Shown here one piece after another: positions 11,601-29,947 of a DNA stretch of 64,000 bases. The translations under genes and the position numbers were made by a program. Source of the stretch: Anoplolepis gracilipes. Lineage: Eukaryota; Arthropoda; Insecta; Hymenoptera; Formicidae. How positions within the stretch are numbered: the stretch's first letter is position 1; every line of letters starts with the position of its first letter. The stretch is taken from contig NC_132976.1 in assembly GCF_047496725.1 (NCBI RefSeq), forward strand, positions 4,184,001 through 4,248,000, given 5' to 3'. The notes under the pieces are model-generated. The model ran no database searches. It had not been told where the DNA came from and saw only the letters and a list, made by a program, of their open reading frames with translations.

Positions 11601-13465
11601 CCATATATTATTTTTATAACTTGTTTATCATAAAATATAAAATAAAGGAATCAATACAAAAATTTAACACTCACTTTGACCTAAATACCTCGAAGACGTA
11701 ATCATCTATGGTTTCGGCAACTTGAATTGTTTTCCTCCAATCGACTTCCATATAGGGGTATATTATCTCATCAATGACAGGTTTATCGATTTGCGAAAAA
11801 GTCGAGCTGACATGCACCAAAGCCTTAAAAGTATAAGAATAAAATTAAGTTAGTGCGAGAGATTATTTTTAATTGTAATTAAAAAAAATGTGCAGAATTT
11901 TCAAGCGAAAAACTCATCTCGATACACTCTCGCGATTACTTACCACTAAATTTTTTAAACTTTTGCCTAAAATACAGATGTCTCTTGTCGACCGAACGTT
12001 TATAAGTACAGCTTTCTTCAGTGTAATATCAAACCTCACGTTCGCCGCTACGTGAAATATTATAGATACCTTTTTGATCAACGTATTTTTGTCATCGGAT
12101 GACAAACCTAGTCCCTCCATTTCGATATTACCATTCAACGGAATCAATTTTTCAAAACAATGGGGTTGTTCGCTTCGTAGTCTGTCAAACAACTACAGGA
12201 TATAATACGTATTAAATAGTATAATTTTTTCAATGGCATAATTTTGTCAAATATATGTGTATATTGTATATATATGCATAAGTAAATAAACAAATTATTT
12301 TATATATATATATAAGATTTTTAGAATATTATATACAAAAATGGTTCACATAACAAGTATAAGATGATAAATTAATAACTCCATGTTTTACGTAAAAGTT
12401 TATTAAGTTTAAGTTTTATATAAGTATATTATAGTATATTCTGAGCGTACATTTAGTGACCACATTTATAGACCACTTTTAGAGACGCTGATAAATGTTC
12501 TAGTAATACGACTATAAAGTTACCCATGAAAAGTTGGCGCCTTTAACTTAGAGGTACATTTTTGACTATCATGTTATACAGCATGCGAGTTGCTCGTTTA
12601 TGACAGCACTGTGATTAATTGTCACCCAGTCAATTACGCGCCATAAGATAAATTTATAACTTTATTATTATAAATTTCAAAAGCATCTACTCTATTTCGA
12701 AACACTCGCGGCTCACGTTCACGTACTGCATTTATTTTCCGAACTTCGATCACATGATCAATATCTTCCAATACGTTCATGATTATGTACTTTTGTATAT
12801 ACTTTTGTATTTTTGTATGTACTTTTCTAGTTTTGTACTATTGTATTAACTTTTCGCAATTTATGCACTTTACTTTACACACTGATGCACTGTTAAGATA
12901 AAGAAAATTTGCGTACAGAATATCATAGCGCGTCATCTAAGGCACATTTAATGTCAAAATAAATGTCAAAATAGGGGCCTAAGTTTTTGTAGAATCTAAA
13001 AATATAAATTTTTCTATAGAATTCTATTTATAAAGTTACCCATGAAAAGTGGCGAGAAGCATTATAATTTTATAAAGTCATTATTATAATGTCTCTCTGG
13101 ACACAAAAAATATATTTAAAACATGAATACGAATAAGTCAGATTGTTCTGGAATTGCTTGTAATATGTTACGTGCGTGAATTCCTTGTATACAATATTAA
13201 TTAATTAATTGATATTTTTAATTATATTTCTTATACTACTTGCCGGGTTTGTCAGTATCTGTTGGAGTCTTTCTTCAATGCATACATTTTTCTTCGGACG
13301 TATTAATAAGAATATTTCTTGCGTATCGGGGCATGATCTCAGTAATTTTTCTATCAACACTTTTCCCAAAAATCCTAATCCGCCTGTAATGAATATACTT
13401 CTTCCAGAATAAAATGTTGGTATCGACAATATCGAATCAATCGTTTTTTTGTCCATCTCTCTCAC
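8622..13465 (-). CDS. Fatty acyl-CoA reductase (alcohol-forming), complete nine-exon gene
   Basis: Reduces long-chain acyl-CoA to primary alcohol with NADPH, feeding wax, cuticular or pheromone lipids; insect FARs are generally membrane-associated (ER or peroxisome). Exons on the - strand, in order: 13465-13244, 12192-11944, 11823-11689, 11364-11244, 10897-10681, 10177-9920, 9643-9461, 9202-9122, 8733-8622. All phases agree and the sum is 525 codons plus TAA, the usual FAR length. The N-terminal NAD-binding domain has T-G-G-L-G-F-L-G at residues 27-34 (commonly TGATGFLG) and the catalytic YxxxK as Y215-I-F-T-K219. KAMIVAGW precedes the C-terminal FAR domain, which includes YNCSTN and FSLNEWNF. 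Hydrophobic segments lie near residues 375-400 and 495-510. Translation could start at M1 or at M4 (MDKK). Intron 1 uses a GC donor. This is the only intact FAR in the array. Confidence 0.92.
10311..10610. repeat. Fold-back (palindromic) element in FAR copy 2 intron 5
   Basis: The left end carries CACAACAATTAAAGGAACACT then TTGAATTTTCTTAAGAAATAG and ACAAAATT. The right end carries the reverse complement with a few mismatches (CTATTTTTTAAGAAAATTCAAG, then AATTGTTGTGAG). The ends are about 70 bp inverted arms around a roughly 160 bp AT-rich centre with no ORF, as in a non-autonomous MITE. Confidence 0.65.
12193..13243 (-). other. FAR copy 2 intron 1
   Basis: A 1.05 kb intron with GC donor and TGTAG acceptor. 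No open exon was seen. It contains a short repeated phrase, AAAGTTACCCATGAAAAGT, at about 12516 and 13035, which may mark a small internal duplication or two copies of a minor repeat. Confidence 0.55.
13237..13243 (-). promoter_or_regulatory. Non-canonical GC splice donor of FAR copy 2 intron 1
   Basis: Exon 1 must end in phase 0 after CCG (13246-13244) to join exon 2 (LFDRLR, from 12192). The bases that follow are GCAAGTA, a close match to the GC-AG donor consensus. The nearby GT dinucleotides are in phase 1 and would break the frame. FAR copy 1 has a standard GTAAGT at the homologous place, also after CCG. Confidence 0.8.
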
Positions 13466-15029
13466 AACTGTAATAATATAAATATATATATATATATATA
13501 TATATTAAATACACCAAAAATAAAATAGTGCGCGAATTCAATCAAATGGATTTTAGGAAACGTATAAATTCTGTTGCTATCATATAATTGTATCCGAATA
13601 AAATCACAAATAAGTCTGACAGAAACCATCGAGGAAAGTATACCTTTTATCTGTAATATATATAGATCTGGATTGCTCATTAATTTGTAAGCGACATTGT
13701 TAATCTGTGAACCGGTGATTAATTTGTTTACATTTAATTTTATTTTAAATATCATTATTTTGCCGCATTATAAATTATAATCTTTTCCAAATATTTCCTC
13801 ATACTCGGCCATGTATCATATCGTATTATCTTTATATTACAAAAATCAAATGTGAAATTGTACATCTATTTCTATTTTTGCACATTTTAATGAGATTCAT
13901 ATATAATTAACTAAGGGATAATAGACAAATAGGAGCCAAGCTCTGTAATTAGTGAGCGTATAATCATTTAATGTAAAGTCAAAATTAAACACTCTTAAAA
14001 TCTAGAATTAAAATAGGCGCATGAAATTCTAATTCATAATTAAAAATGCAAACATTTCGATCAAATTTTTTTGGCTCTCTTCAGTGCAAACATAAATTCA
14101 GATTCTGAAATTTCGTATGACAAATACGAGGAAGATGACAGCCTTACACAACGGTAATTGCCAAGGACCAGAAAATTATCGTCTTTCTCGTCATTATGTC
14201 AGTATGTTATATTTTTATAGTGTTTATTTACTACAAAGCTACATTTAATCAAAATCAATTACATTATGTTTTTAATACAGAACTATTTATTATTTCAACG
14301 TCTCTTTTAGTATAACAGAGATATTCTTTGATCGCTTGACAGGCCTTTTTCGTTTTTTTACACATAGAAAAAAAAGCAAAATTTGACTTTAAGAATTTCA
14401 TATGTAATTAAAATACTTGTGACATTGCTTGACCAATTTTAAATTTAAGCAATTAAAAAAGAATAATTAACTAATAAATTATGCAATGGTCTCTATGTGA
14501 ATACAATAATGTAATATAACATGTAAAATTAGTTTTATTTCAGCTATGTGAGTGGAATGTATTTAATTAGATAATTCTTCTATGGTATAACAAAAATTAT
14601 GTAATATAATTCGACTATTTATCACAGCACGAATATCTTCTTTAGTCTTAAATTAATGTTATATTAATTATTATTTACAATTTCAAAAAGTATCATATAA
14701 ACTTCCGATTCAACAATATTATTTGTAATAGTATTATTTTATCATTATATAAAAATTATTACAAAAAAGATATTACGACTCTAGCATGATAATTTTATTG
14801 TCTTTTTAATTTTGATATTATATTCTAATACTAATATTTAGTACTTTAATTATTATAAATCATATTTTATATTCAATTTTTTTTTCAAAGATCAAATAAT
14901 ATCATAAAGATAATGTGAAATATCGCAAATAAGCTGTCATGTTTTTTTACAGGTATCGATTATTGCACACTTTTCACATAACGATTCTATTAAAGTGAAA
15001 GATAAATACCTATTATATTGTGTTATTAT
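13466..15029. other. Upstream flank of FAR copy 2, intergenic
   Basis: AT-rich, with a short (TA)n tract at 13484-13505. No convincing exon was found. It probably contains the promoter of the complete FAR, but I could not place a TATA box or initiator with confidence in such AT-rich DNA. Confidence 0.45.
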
Positions 15030-16320
15030 TTAGCGTTACAGGGATCAAAAGTCGTCTTTTGATGAAGAATGTATCCTTCAAACTTGCCAATACTGTCACG
15101 GAACTCCTGGGTTACCCTAAATATAATCAACATGTCATCTTAACAATTGTTTTTACAGAAATATATGCAATATATTCTTTATCCGGTTTATTGAATTCTG
15201 TTCCATATTTATGAATTGACCTGTACATGCATTGTGAACTTTGTACTTTTTTTCAAGAACGAATAATGCAATAATTTAAATGCAATAATACCTAGTACAA
15301 ACTTTTCCTTTTTAACCTCCACACATTCATCGTTACACACATTCCATTCCTTTAAATGACAAAAATACATTTCGTTGCTTAAAATTATTTTTAATATAAA
15401 TATTAAAAAAAAATATTGCAATCAGTCTCTCTTAGATCAATATATCATTATTTTTCAGCAATTAAATTATATTTAAATTATTAAAGATATAATCAAGTAT
15501 GTTTATAATTAATTGGAAAAAGAAATATGAATATTATCAAAATTGTGACACAATCTGATAAAAAACAATATCTAATAAGTATCTGTAAGAGAGTAAATTT
15601 TTGAAAAGTATTTAATTAAAAACGTTTAGTTATAAAAATAAGTTTCCCAAAAATAAAATGCTAAATTGGATCTAACGTTTTTTTTTTACTTAAAGTCAAA
15701 CTACATATTTGTATTTACCTGATATACTCTTTCATATCGAAATTAGAAAGATCGATAGAAAACATTTCTCAATCATCAAATGGTATTAATGAGATTAAAG
15801 TACTATTTGTATCATTAAATTTCTATTTGTTGCACGTAAAATGTCACATAAATCAATTGATTACATATATTTTCCTCTTCAGTTCTAGTAATCTATGTTG
15901 TATGTATTATATATTTACACAAAACTCACGAAGGCACAACTTTAATTATATTATACAATTCAACAAATAAAAGGAGCCATAAGAAAACAAATAATTATTT
16001 TTTATAATTTTATGTGAATACGATTCCGACTTTCAAATCGCTTTATAAGACATATTTAAAAAATTAGTAAAATAAAGTTAAAGAAAAACATGCTATTTTA
16101 ATATATTTTATCATGTGTCAATCTACACAAAAATTGTTATATTAATTATAGTTAATAAAATATTTATGATTAAATATGAAATCTATTGATGAAAGATTGC
16201 GAATTATGAGGATCATGAAAGATCTATTAAATAATTTTCAATTAATAGTTTCCAATTTTATTTATTCAAATTTAAGCTTTTTTAGCAGTTTTAAAGGAAA
16301 TTGTTTGTGAATATATATAT
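15030..16320. repeat. Segmental duplication block, copy B (decayed DNAI7 terminal exon plus 3' flank)
   Basis: On the + strand, 15041-15150 reads GIKSRLLMKNVSFKLANTV then TELLGYPKYNQH, matching the terminal DNAI7-like exon at 3559-3650 residue by residue with few changes. The original stop is lost, the upstream half of the exon is missing, and the AATAAA has mutated. The collinear match continues through non-coding flank to about 16320. No other DNAI7 exons lie upstream, so this fragment is non-functional and moved together with a FAR copy. Confidence 0.78.
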
Positions 16321-16343
16321 AATCTTTGCTTTAACTTATTTAA

Positions 16344-16348
<5 letters not shown>

Positions 16349-16431
<83 letters not shown>
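16349..16431. repeat. (CT)n microsatellite
   Basis: About 41 uninterrupted CT units at the far end of duplication block B. Confidence 0.97.
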
Positions 16432-16432
<1 letters not shown>

Positions 16433-17750
16433 ATTATATTAGTCATATCATCACATATTAATCATACTAATCATATATCAATTAGATTTAATTATTTAAT
16501 TCTAAAATAGTTAATACTTAATACTTATATAGATTAACGTCTTGAAAGTTTTAAAATTAGATGTATTAAGGTAATGAATGCGATAGAGGATAATTGCATT
16601 TACGCGTAATTAGACAAAGACACAAGAGACAGCGTTCTCTTTCTATTTCTCCTTTGTATTTTTGTCTCTCTTACGCACATTATTCTTATATATCTCTATG
16701 ATCCAAGATACGACAATTATAGTGTTGATGATAGTGTCTACTGGTATATTATTTTGCAAAGTGTGATTACTAGCACATGCAACATGTGTTAATCTTTTCC
16801 AAGCAATGATTAACAGACCGATTGAACTATTAAAATTAGCTATTTATCCTTGGATCCTTTAGCAAAGATGTTACTAAAAAGTTAACAATTTTTCTATTAC
16901 TATTCTTGTTCGATCGTTAAATAACACTTCTATAATATTAAAGTTATATATTCTTTCACAGTGATTCCAATCATTATTAACGAAAGAAAAAAGAAGAGGC
17001 TCACAAAATCTAACTTTAATTTCCTTTTAATTTAGATTTTAATTAGATACGTTGAACAAGTTTAATTAAACATTTAAAACGTATGGCTATCTAAAATAGC
17101 TAAATAAATTAGTTGATGTTAACGTCTGATAAATTACACTTATAACAATATAGCAAAAACTAATGTAATTCTACTCTATTGAATAAAATTTCAATTTTAA
17201 ATGCATTTATTTTTTATACTACACTTTTTATTTATGTATTTTATTTAAGCATACATTTTGTGTTACAATGCAAATATACAATGCAAATGATACAAATATT
17301 TTATTTTAAAATTATGTATAAAACAAAATCAAGTGCAAATATTCAACGTATGCAAAACGCTTAAGAAAGAGAGAAAGAGATTGAAAAATGTTTTGGTTTT
17401 ATATTCAGGAAAAAAAACTCTTTACATATCTATGGAGAGTCTCACAATCGCACAAAGCAAAGATGAAGAATATTTCAGTATTATATCTCCGCTAACTTAT
17501 TTCAGCTAAGTTAGTCGAAAATATGTATGTACATGCTATGAATATTATTCAAATATCTAACATAATTTTAAACGTATACAAATTAGAAATAGTAATTAAA
17601 TATAAATGCATATAGTAATTAAATATACGTATACGTACAGAATTAAATATAATCGAGAATGAATTTAACAATATAAATAAAAGGGAATGATTTCTTTAAT
17701 TGTACTCTGCATATTTGATATCGCTGTGACATTTTTATGATGTATTTGAT
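16432..17750. other. Intergenic AT-rich DNA
   Basis: No exon or element supported. It lies in the position of the missing 3' exons of FAR copy 3. Confidence 0.45.
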
Positions 17751-17761
17751 TTGTATATTTC

Positions 17762-18790
17762 AACCATTTTCTGCGCGATTGCCGTGTCAACATATATATT
17801 AGTGCCTTTAACAGGTAAAAGCAATTTTTTTTAAATTTGTTTGTAATGCATGCACTATTCTGTTCTCAGTTGTTTAATTTTAACAATTCTCTTTTCAGCC
17901 CATGTGATAAAAAATTAAATTTATTGCCCAAAAAAATTTCCAAGTAGAAAATTATAACACAATAACTTATATTAATAGATATCGATACATTTTGTCGTAA
18001 AAATATTTTTAAAAATAAATATATAATAAAATATTAACGTATGTCGTATAAAATATTATATAAAGTAATTCACACAATAAGATACAATGAATTATTTACA
18101 AATAAATATACAAATATGAAATCAGTTGCGTTTACTTACTATTAAATTCTTCATACTTTGAGCTAAAGATATCTCTCATCTATTATTAAAGATGACGTGC
18201 TTTATATTGTTGTTAAATTTCATGTTTGCCGTCAAATGAAAATTATTAGTCACACTTTTAGTCAGTATTTGTCTATCGATAACTGAGAATCCTAAAAAAC
18301 AGTGAAATAATCTTAAAAGTCGACCTGATTGGCAAAAGATGTTTATTTAATTCTTATGAAATGTTTTGCTAGTCAGGTCGACTTTTAAGATTATTTCACT
18401 ATTTTTTAAAATAAACCACTGGCGACTAGTAATATTTCTATTTTTGTGAGAATCCTAAGTTTTCTTTGCTGATATATTGCGGAAATTGTAATTAATTTCT
18501 TGAACTTTTCTCGCAGCTTGTCGTATAACTGAGACATGTTACGTATACACATGTATTCAACAAAATATCTGATATAATTTTTAAGATATCTACGAAAAAA
18601 TTATAGAATTTTTTTACAATTTTTTCTAAGATTTATTGTATTTAATGTGTTCCATATTTTATCTTATATACCTTATAAATTTTAAAATTAATTTATTTTT
18701 TATATAACTAAGTTATCGATAAGTTTAACATTTTTTCGAGCCTTTTTTTTTAAGATCTTTTTTAAATTCATTAATAGAAATATTTATTAT
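17762..18790 (-). pseudogene. Fatty acyl-CoA reductase copy 3, decayed
   Basis: Remnants are in the FAR order on the - strand. An exon 1 tail at 18790-18720 aligns to 7021-7095 of copy 1. Exon 2 starts at about 18531 (LYDKLREKFKKLI), is interrupted by a palindromic insertion and resumes at 18295 (GFSVIDRQILTKSV, then LAQSMKNLI), ending at 18140 before an intact GTAAGT donor. A TGA stop (18178-18176) and a frame change break exon 2. A weak exon 3 trace (ALIYMLTRQS after TTAAAG) starts at 17805. The remaining exons were not found, so no protein is expected. Confidence 0.7.
18296..18447. mobile_element. Short palindromic insertion inside FAR copy 3 exon 2
   Basis: The 152 bp insertion is flanked by an 11 bp direct repeat, GAGAATCCTAA, at 18285-18295 and 18448-18458, consistent with a target-site duplication. 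Inside, 18301-18338 and 18363-18400 are near-perfect inverted arms (CGACCTGATTGGC against GCTAGTCAGGTCG, then shared ACTTTTAAGATTATTTCACT). About 47 bp lie between the right arm and the right direct repeat. No ORF is present, so it is non-autonomous. Confidence 0.7.
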
Positions 18791-20239
18791 TAAGCAAAAG
18801 GCAGATTTTTTTATTATATATAAATGCAAAGCTGAAATCAGCTACTGACAATGCACGTTATTGAAATGCATATAATTGAAATGTAACCGCTGTGTAATCG
18901 TGATCGAATTATAAATGAACGAGGTAAACTATACCGGAAATGAATCGGGATTATGCAGTTTAAGACTGAAAAAAATAAGTCTGTAAAATAATAATGTACG
19001 TCTACGTTATAGTAATGTAGAAACAATGCAGTTTATTGTCAGGATGTGTAACGTAATATACGTCTAAATATTTTACAAAAAATTGAAGACTATGATTTAT
19101 TAAATTTAAATATAGCTCTGATGTAAACAAATGAATATCCAAATTCTAATTAAACTGAATAATATACTTATACATATATGCATAATTGAAAAATGTAAAT
19201 GACGGAAATGATACGGAAAATGGTAAATCGCTTTTAGCAATTCATGCAAACTTGCTATTTTTCTGTAAGATTATAAGTATTATTATCGTTTAGTCTGTAT
19301 GTAATGACATATATTTATCTTGAAAGATTGATTTAAAGATATTTATATTATGTATTAATTAACTAGAGAGGAGACAGCGTATTTATTTCGATCCTGATTA
19401 TTAGTAGCTTTTATATTTTATTCACACAACCAAGTAATTCCATGACCGCTTGCGATTATTTTAAATTATTATATTAAGTTATTGACGTTTTAAACAAATA
19501 CATAAAACCTATTTTTCCAAAAATAATTATTTTGAGATAATATTCTAAATAAATTTGTATATTTATGAGAAAAAGGAAGACAATCTTATGTATATATATT
19601 GTTCTATGAACGAATAATATCAAGAATATTTAATAAATTTCCCTCTTTCTTTATTTTTTTCTATATATTAATCTATCTTATTTATATTATCATTTAAAGA
19701 AAAATTATGGAGTTTATATTGATAAAAGATAATTAGATACATTAAACGAAAATAATGTTATAATCTTATAAAAAATAGAAAATTTAAAATATTTAAAAGA
19801 TATTTAATATTAAAATTAAATATTTAAAATTTAAAATATTTAAAATTTATATTTACAATTATTTTTCCTTTGTCTGTAAAAACTTCTAATACATAATAAA
19901 ATTTAAATCATAAAAAAATTATATGTATATTTAATTTTTATTTTTCCATTTATTACAGATTATTTCTAAAAAGTATATTTTATATATTATCTTTTATTAA
20001 TTTTTTCAAAAATTTATTAAAAAAGAAATATATAAAAGAAATATATAAAAAAAGAAATAAAATAAAATCGTGAGTTTTAGTTTAAATTTTGTAAAAGCTT
20101 ATGGTAATGTAAAATTTGCATAACGCATGTCAGAGTGATGAGAAAAAAATAAACGCATTCCAAAGAACATTAATTGGCTGGAAAACATTTGCTTTTTACA
20201 TTAATATATATTTTACTTGACGTATGTAGATTACTTACT
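18791..20239. other. Intergenic, including 5' flank of FAR copy 3
   Basis: AT-rich with no supported gene. Part (about 19140-19230) resembles the 5' flank of FAR copy 1 at 7680-7760. The stretch 19720-20080 is simple A/T-rich sequence. Confidence 0.45.
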
Positions 20240-20410
20240 GAAATCAAATATTGATTCTTGATGAAGAATGTCGATTTCAAACTTACCAATACTGTCGCAA
20301 AATTTTTGCATCACACGTAATGTAATCAGCATATTATTGTATGAAGTAATTTTAATCAGAGAAAAAATAAATATGATACCTTTTTTATCAGGAACATTAA
20401 ATTTTCTATA
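20240..20410. repeat. Segmental duplication block, copy C (fragment)
   Basis: The + strand holds LMKNVDFKLTNTVAKF with flanking stops, recognisable as a third, more diverged copy of the DNAI7 terminal exon. It is followed by a short collinear stretch of 3' flank (GAAAAAATAAATATGATA against GAGAAATAAATGCAATA in copy A). Homology fades after about 20410, and no FAR remnant was found to its right. Confidence 0.68.
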
Positions 20411-20627
20411 CTGATAATTCAGAATGGAAGATTTAACGATGAAAAAACTATCACGTTTATTTTTTTCTGTGTAATTAAAATTTGTTATTAATTAATTCTT
20501 AGCTACTTTTATATCTTATAATTAAATCTTATTACTCGTTACATTTACCATTTATCTTGGAGTACTTTTATGCGATCTTGAATGTATAAGGTATTTACAT
20601 ATTAATAATCGTGCATAAAAACAGCTA

Positions 20628-20900
20628 TTGATAGAGGACACGTATCATGTACAGATAAAACGCTTAGGTCTTTATTGTAGGGATATACAATCTGTTCATT
20701 CGATATATTATGACCAAATTACCTTCGGTATAGTAATGTTATCGCACGCATATTTTTGTAATCAAATGGCAAAAAGAAAAAAAGAAATTCTAGCCAAAAT
20801 GATTTGTGTATCCAGTCATAAAGCGAATTCGATGATTGAGTATCTTCCCGAGACTCAGCGCATCGCGTATGTATATCACATTTTTATGGTTAACAAATAA
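20628..20900 (+). CDS. Unassigned 90-codon ORF
   Basis: This is an open frame of 90 codons (starts MIEDTYHVQI, ends YHIFMVNK, then TAA). The sequence just upstream, AAAACAG at 20616-20622, could be a splice acceptor that extends the frame by LL. Composition is ordinary and not repeat-derived. I do not recognise a family and see no partner exon, so it may be chance or a relict exon. Confidence 0.2.
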   Translation: MIEDTYHVQIKRLGLYCRDIQSVHSIYYDQITFGIVMLSHAYFCNQMAKRKKEILAKMICVSSHKANSMIEYLPETQRIAYVYHIFMVNK

Positions 20901-21106
20901 GTTATTTTCATTTATTTTCGCTGGTTTATTTTATAAAAATATTTACGGTTTGCATTATATGGAACAACCACTGTTTTTTCGGTAACGACAAACAGATAGC
21001 AGTAAACGTTTGCAATTGACATATTAAAATTTGTAGAATACGCATACGAGTTATCAATAAGTATCACGTAAGTAATATACTTTTATTTATTCTCTCTATA
21101 TATATG

Positions 21107-21141
<35 letters not shown>

Positions 21142-21441
21142 CTCTCTTTCTCTCTATCTACCTTTAGTGCATAAAATTATACATATAACGTGATGAAATG
21201 CATTTATAAAACTAATAGTATAATAATTCAATTATTGTTGCTCAAACATTTGTATTTATGTACATATGTAATACATTATAGGATGGTACACACATGCGTA
21301 ACCGTCATAAGAAAAGTATATATTATGCTTGTTACTTGCTATAAAAATAATTATGTTAATTTGCTAAATGATCACTATTCTCAAGAGTCTAAATCATATA
21401 TATATATATTATATATATTATATATATATATATATAATATA

Positions 21442-21478
<37 letters not shown>

Positions 21479-23040
21479 CATTAAAGCGATACAGATATGT
21501 GTGCGACGCGCACTAAGAGAATGTAGTGCCAGGTCTCGGGAGGATATACACAAAAAACGCGATTCGGATATTTCAGAAGAATAAAATATCTTTATCTGTC
21601 TCCCCTCTCCTCTTAAACAATTCGTTCGTCTCAAATTGCACTCGCTATTCGCACTTTTGAAGCAACACAGACGCGCAATCAGAAGCTATTAAATCACGAT
21701 TACAAATCGAATCGCGCGATTACGAATCGATCCTGCTCCGAATCGCCTTTTCCGCATTTCTCTTTTCAAGCTTACGATAGTCCATTTAAATTCCGGAAAA
21801 TTGATTGCATCCACGGGCGCTTGTTTGATGTGCCTACATAATTGTGCATTGACTTAACACTTACTATATGTATATATAATATTTATATACGAGTATATAC
21901 ATGTATGCAGAGATATGTTGCTAGTTCACTGTCGCAGACCGTATCGTTTGACGAAGAATAAAAAGAGCCGAAAATAGAGTATTAATCAACACCTTTTTTT
22001 TTTTTTTTTTTTTTTCTTTTTGAGTAACACGGATTCGCTCTCAGTTGGTACCTGGACTGTAATTAGCAAGCAATTAACACGATCATATACGACTCTCTAA
22101 ACTTTCTGAGAAATTCAATTAAACGTGTTTTGCTTGCTACTTTAATCATTAAAAAAAAGTCACGGATAAAATTACTGATTGTGTGATTTTGAAAGATAAT
22201 CAAATTTGAAATTTGAATTTATCAAACGAAAGAATAATTTACTAATTCTTCAAAAACACCAGTTTCTATAAACGTACGAAATCTTTTATTTATATATTAC
22301 ATTAAAGCTTCTTTTTTAATGTAAAGCATTATTTTATGTGACTAGAATAAAATAAATTATTTTTATGTTCCCCCCCCCAAAAAAAGAAATTGAAACACAA
22401 ATACATACATATAATTCGAGAATTTTTTATGTCCAAAAAACTAGAGAAAATAGACTAGACAAAAGTCTAATATATAAAGCGCTCTACAAAAACTGTTATT
22501 TATTAAAATATAATATGTAGACTTTCTTTTCTCTCTGACATCGTGCTCTATCTCGATGATTATAAACAGCTAGACATATAATGCCTTTTGTTTAAACAAG
22601 CTTTATGAGCTTTTAAAAATGCGTCTTTTTCTATCTAGCAGCACTTCAATACTTTGCACTCAATCATTTCAGTTTCCAGAAATTAACCATTTTCTGATCG
22701 TCAAAATTAAATTTATCTGAGTTAGATTCAAATAATGTAACAGTTTCAACTTTTTAATTAATTGTAATATTATCTAAAAGATTTTTCGCGAATTAAATTT
22801 TTTAAATAACTTATTAGAACATATAACGAAATATATTTGATATACATATATTTCGATTAAATCTTCATATCTCTTTCAAGAAATTCTTTATACTATAAAA
22901 TATATAATTAATATATAAATAATATTTAATTATAATATACAAAATATATAATTAAATTATTAAATATATATTATAATAAAAATATTATAACGTCAATAAT
23001 TTCTTTATTCTTTCCCCTTCTTTATCTTAATAAAGTATGG
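20901..23040. other. Intergenic region with simple repeats
   Basis: Contains a CT-rich tract (21109-21150), compound (TA)n (21396-21476), a T-run near 21992-22015, a C-run at 22370 and AT-rich spacer. From about 21480 to 21960 the base composition is less AT-rich. No exon was recognised on either strand. Confidence 0.45.
21396..21476. repeat. Compound (TA)n microsatellite
   Basis: About 80 bp of TA-rich dinucleotide repeat with small interruptions. Apparent ORFs across it are repeat translations. Confidence 0.93.
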
Positions 23041-29846
<6,806 letters not shown>

Positions 29847-29947
29847 TTACTCGGGCTTCAAGCGATGCCATTGCACGATGGTCTGCCTCGGCTTTGTGAT
29901 CATATCCTGCCAATGCTTCGTTTCACTCGCGCCACTTCCGTTTTTCC
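29847..29947 (-). CDS. Syt7: Synaptotagmin-7 last exon (end of C2B, WHxL motif)
   Basis: The acceptor CCTTTCCAG is followed by a phase-1 join that completes Gly, then KNGSGASETKHWQDMI, and ends QWHRLKPE with TAA at 29849-29847. It is 101 bp long. The WHxL signature is conserved at the C terminus of C2B domains in synaptotagmins. Confidence 0.95.

Noticed and set aside
15209..15421. - strand 70-codon ORF in duplication block B
   Set aside because: Block A has no matching open frame at the corresponding place, so it is not conserved coding sequence.
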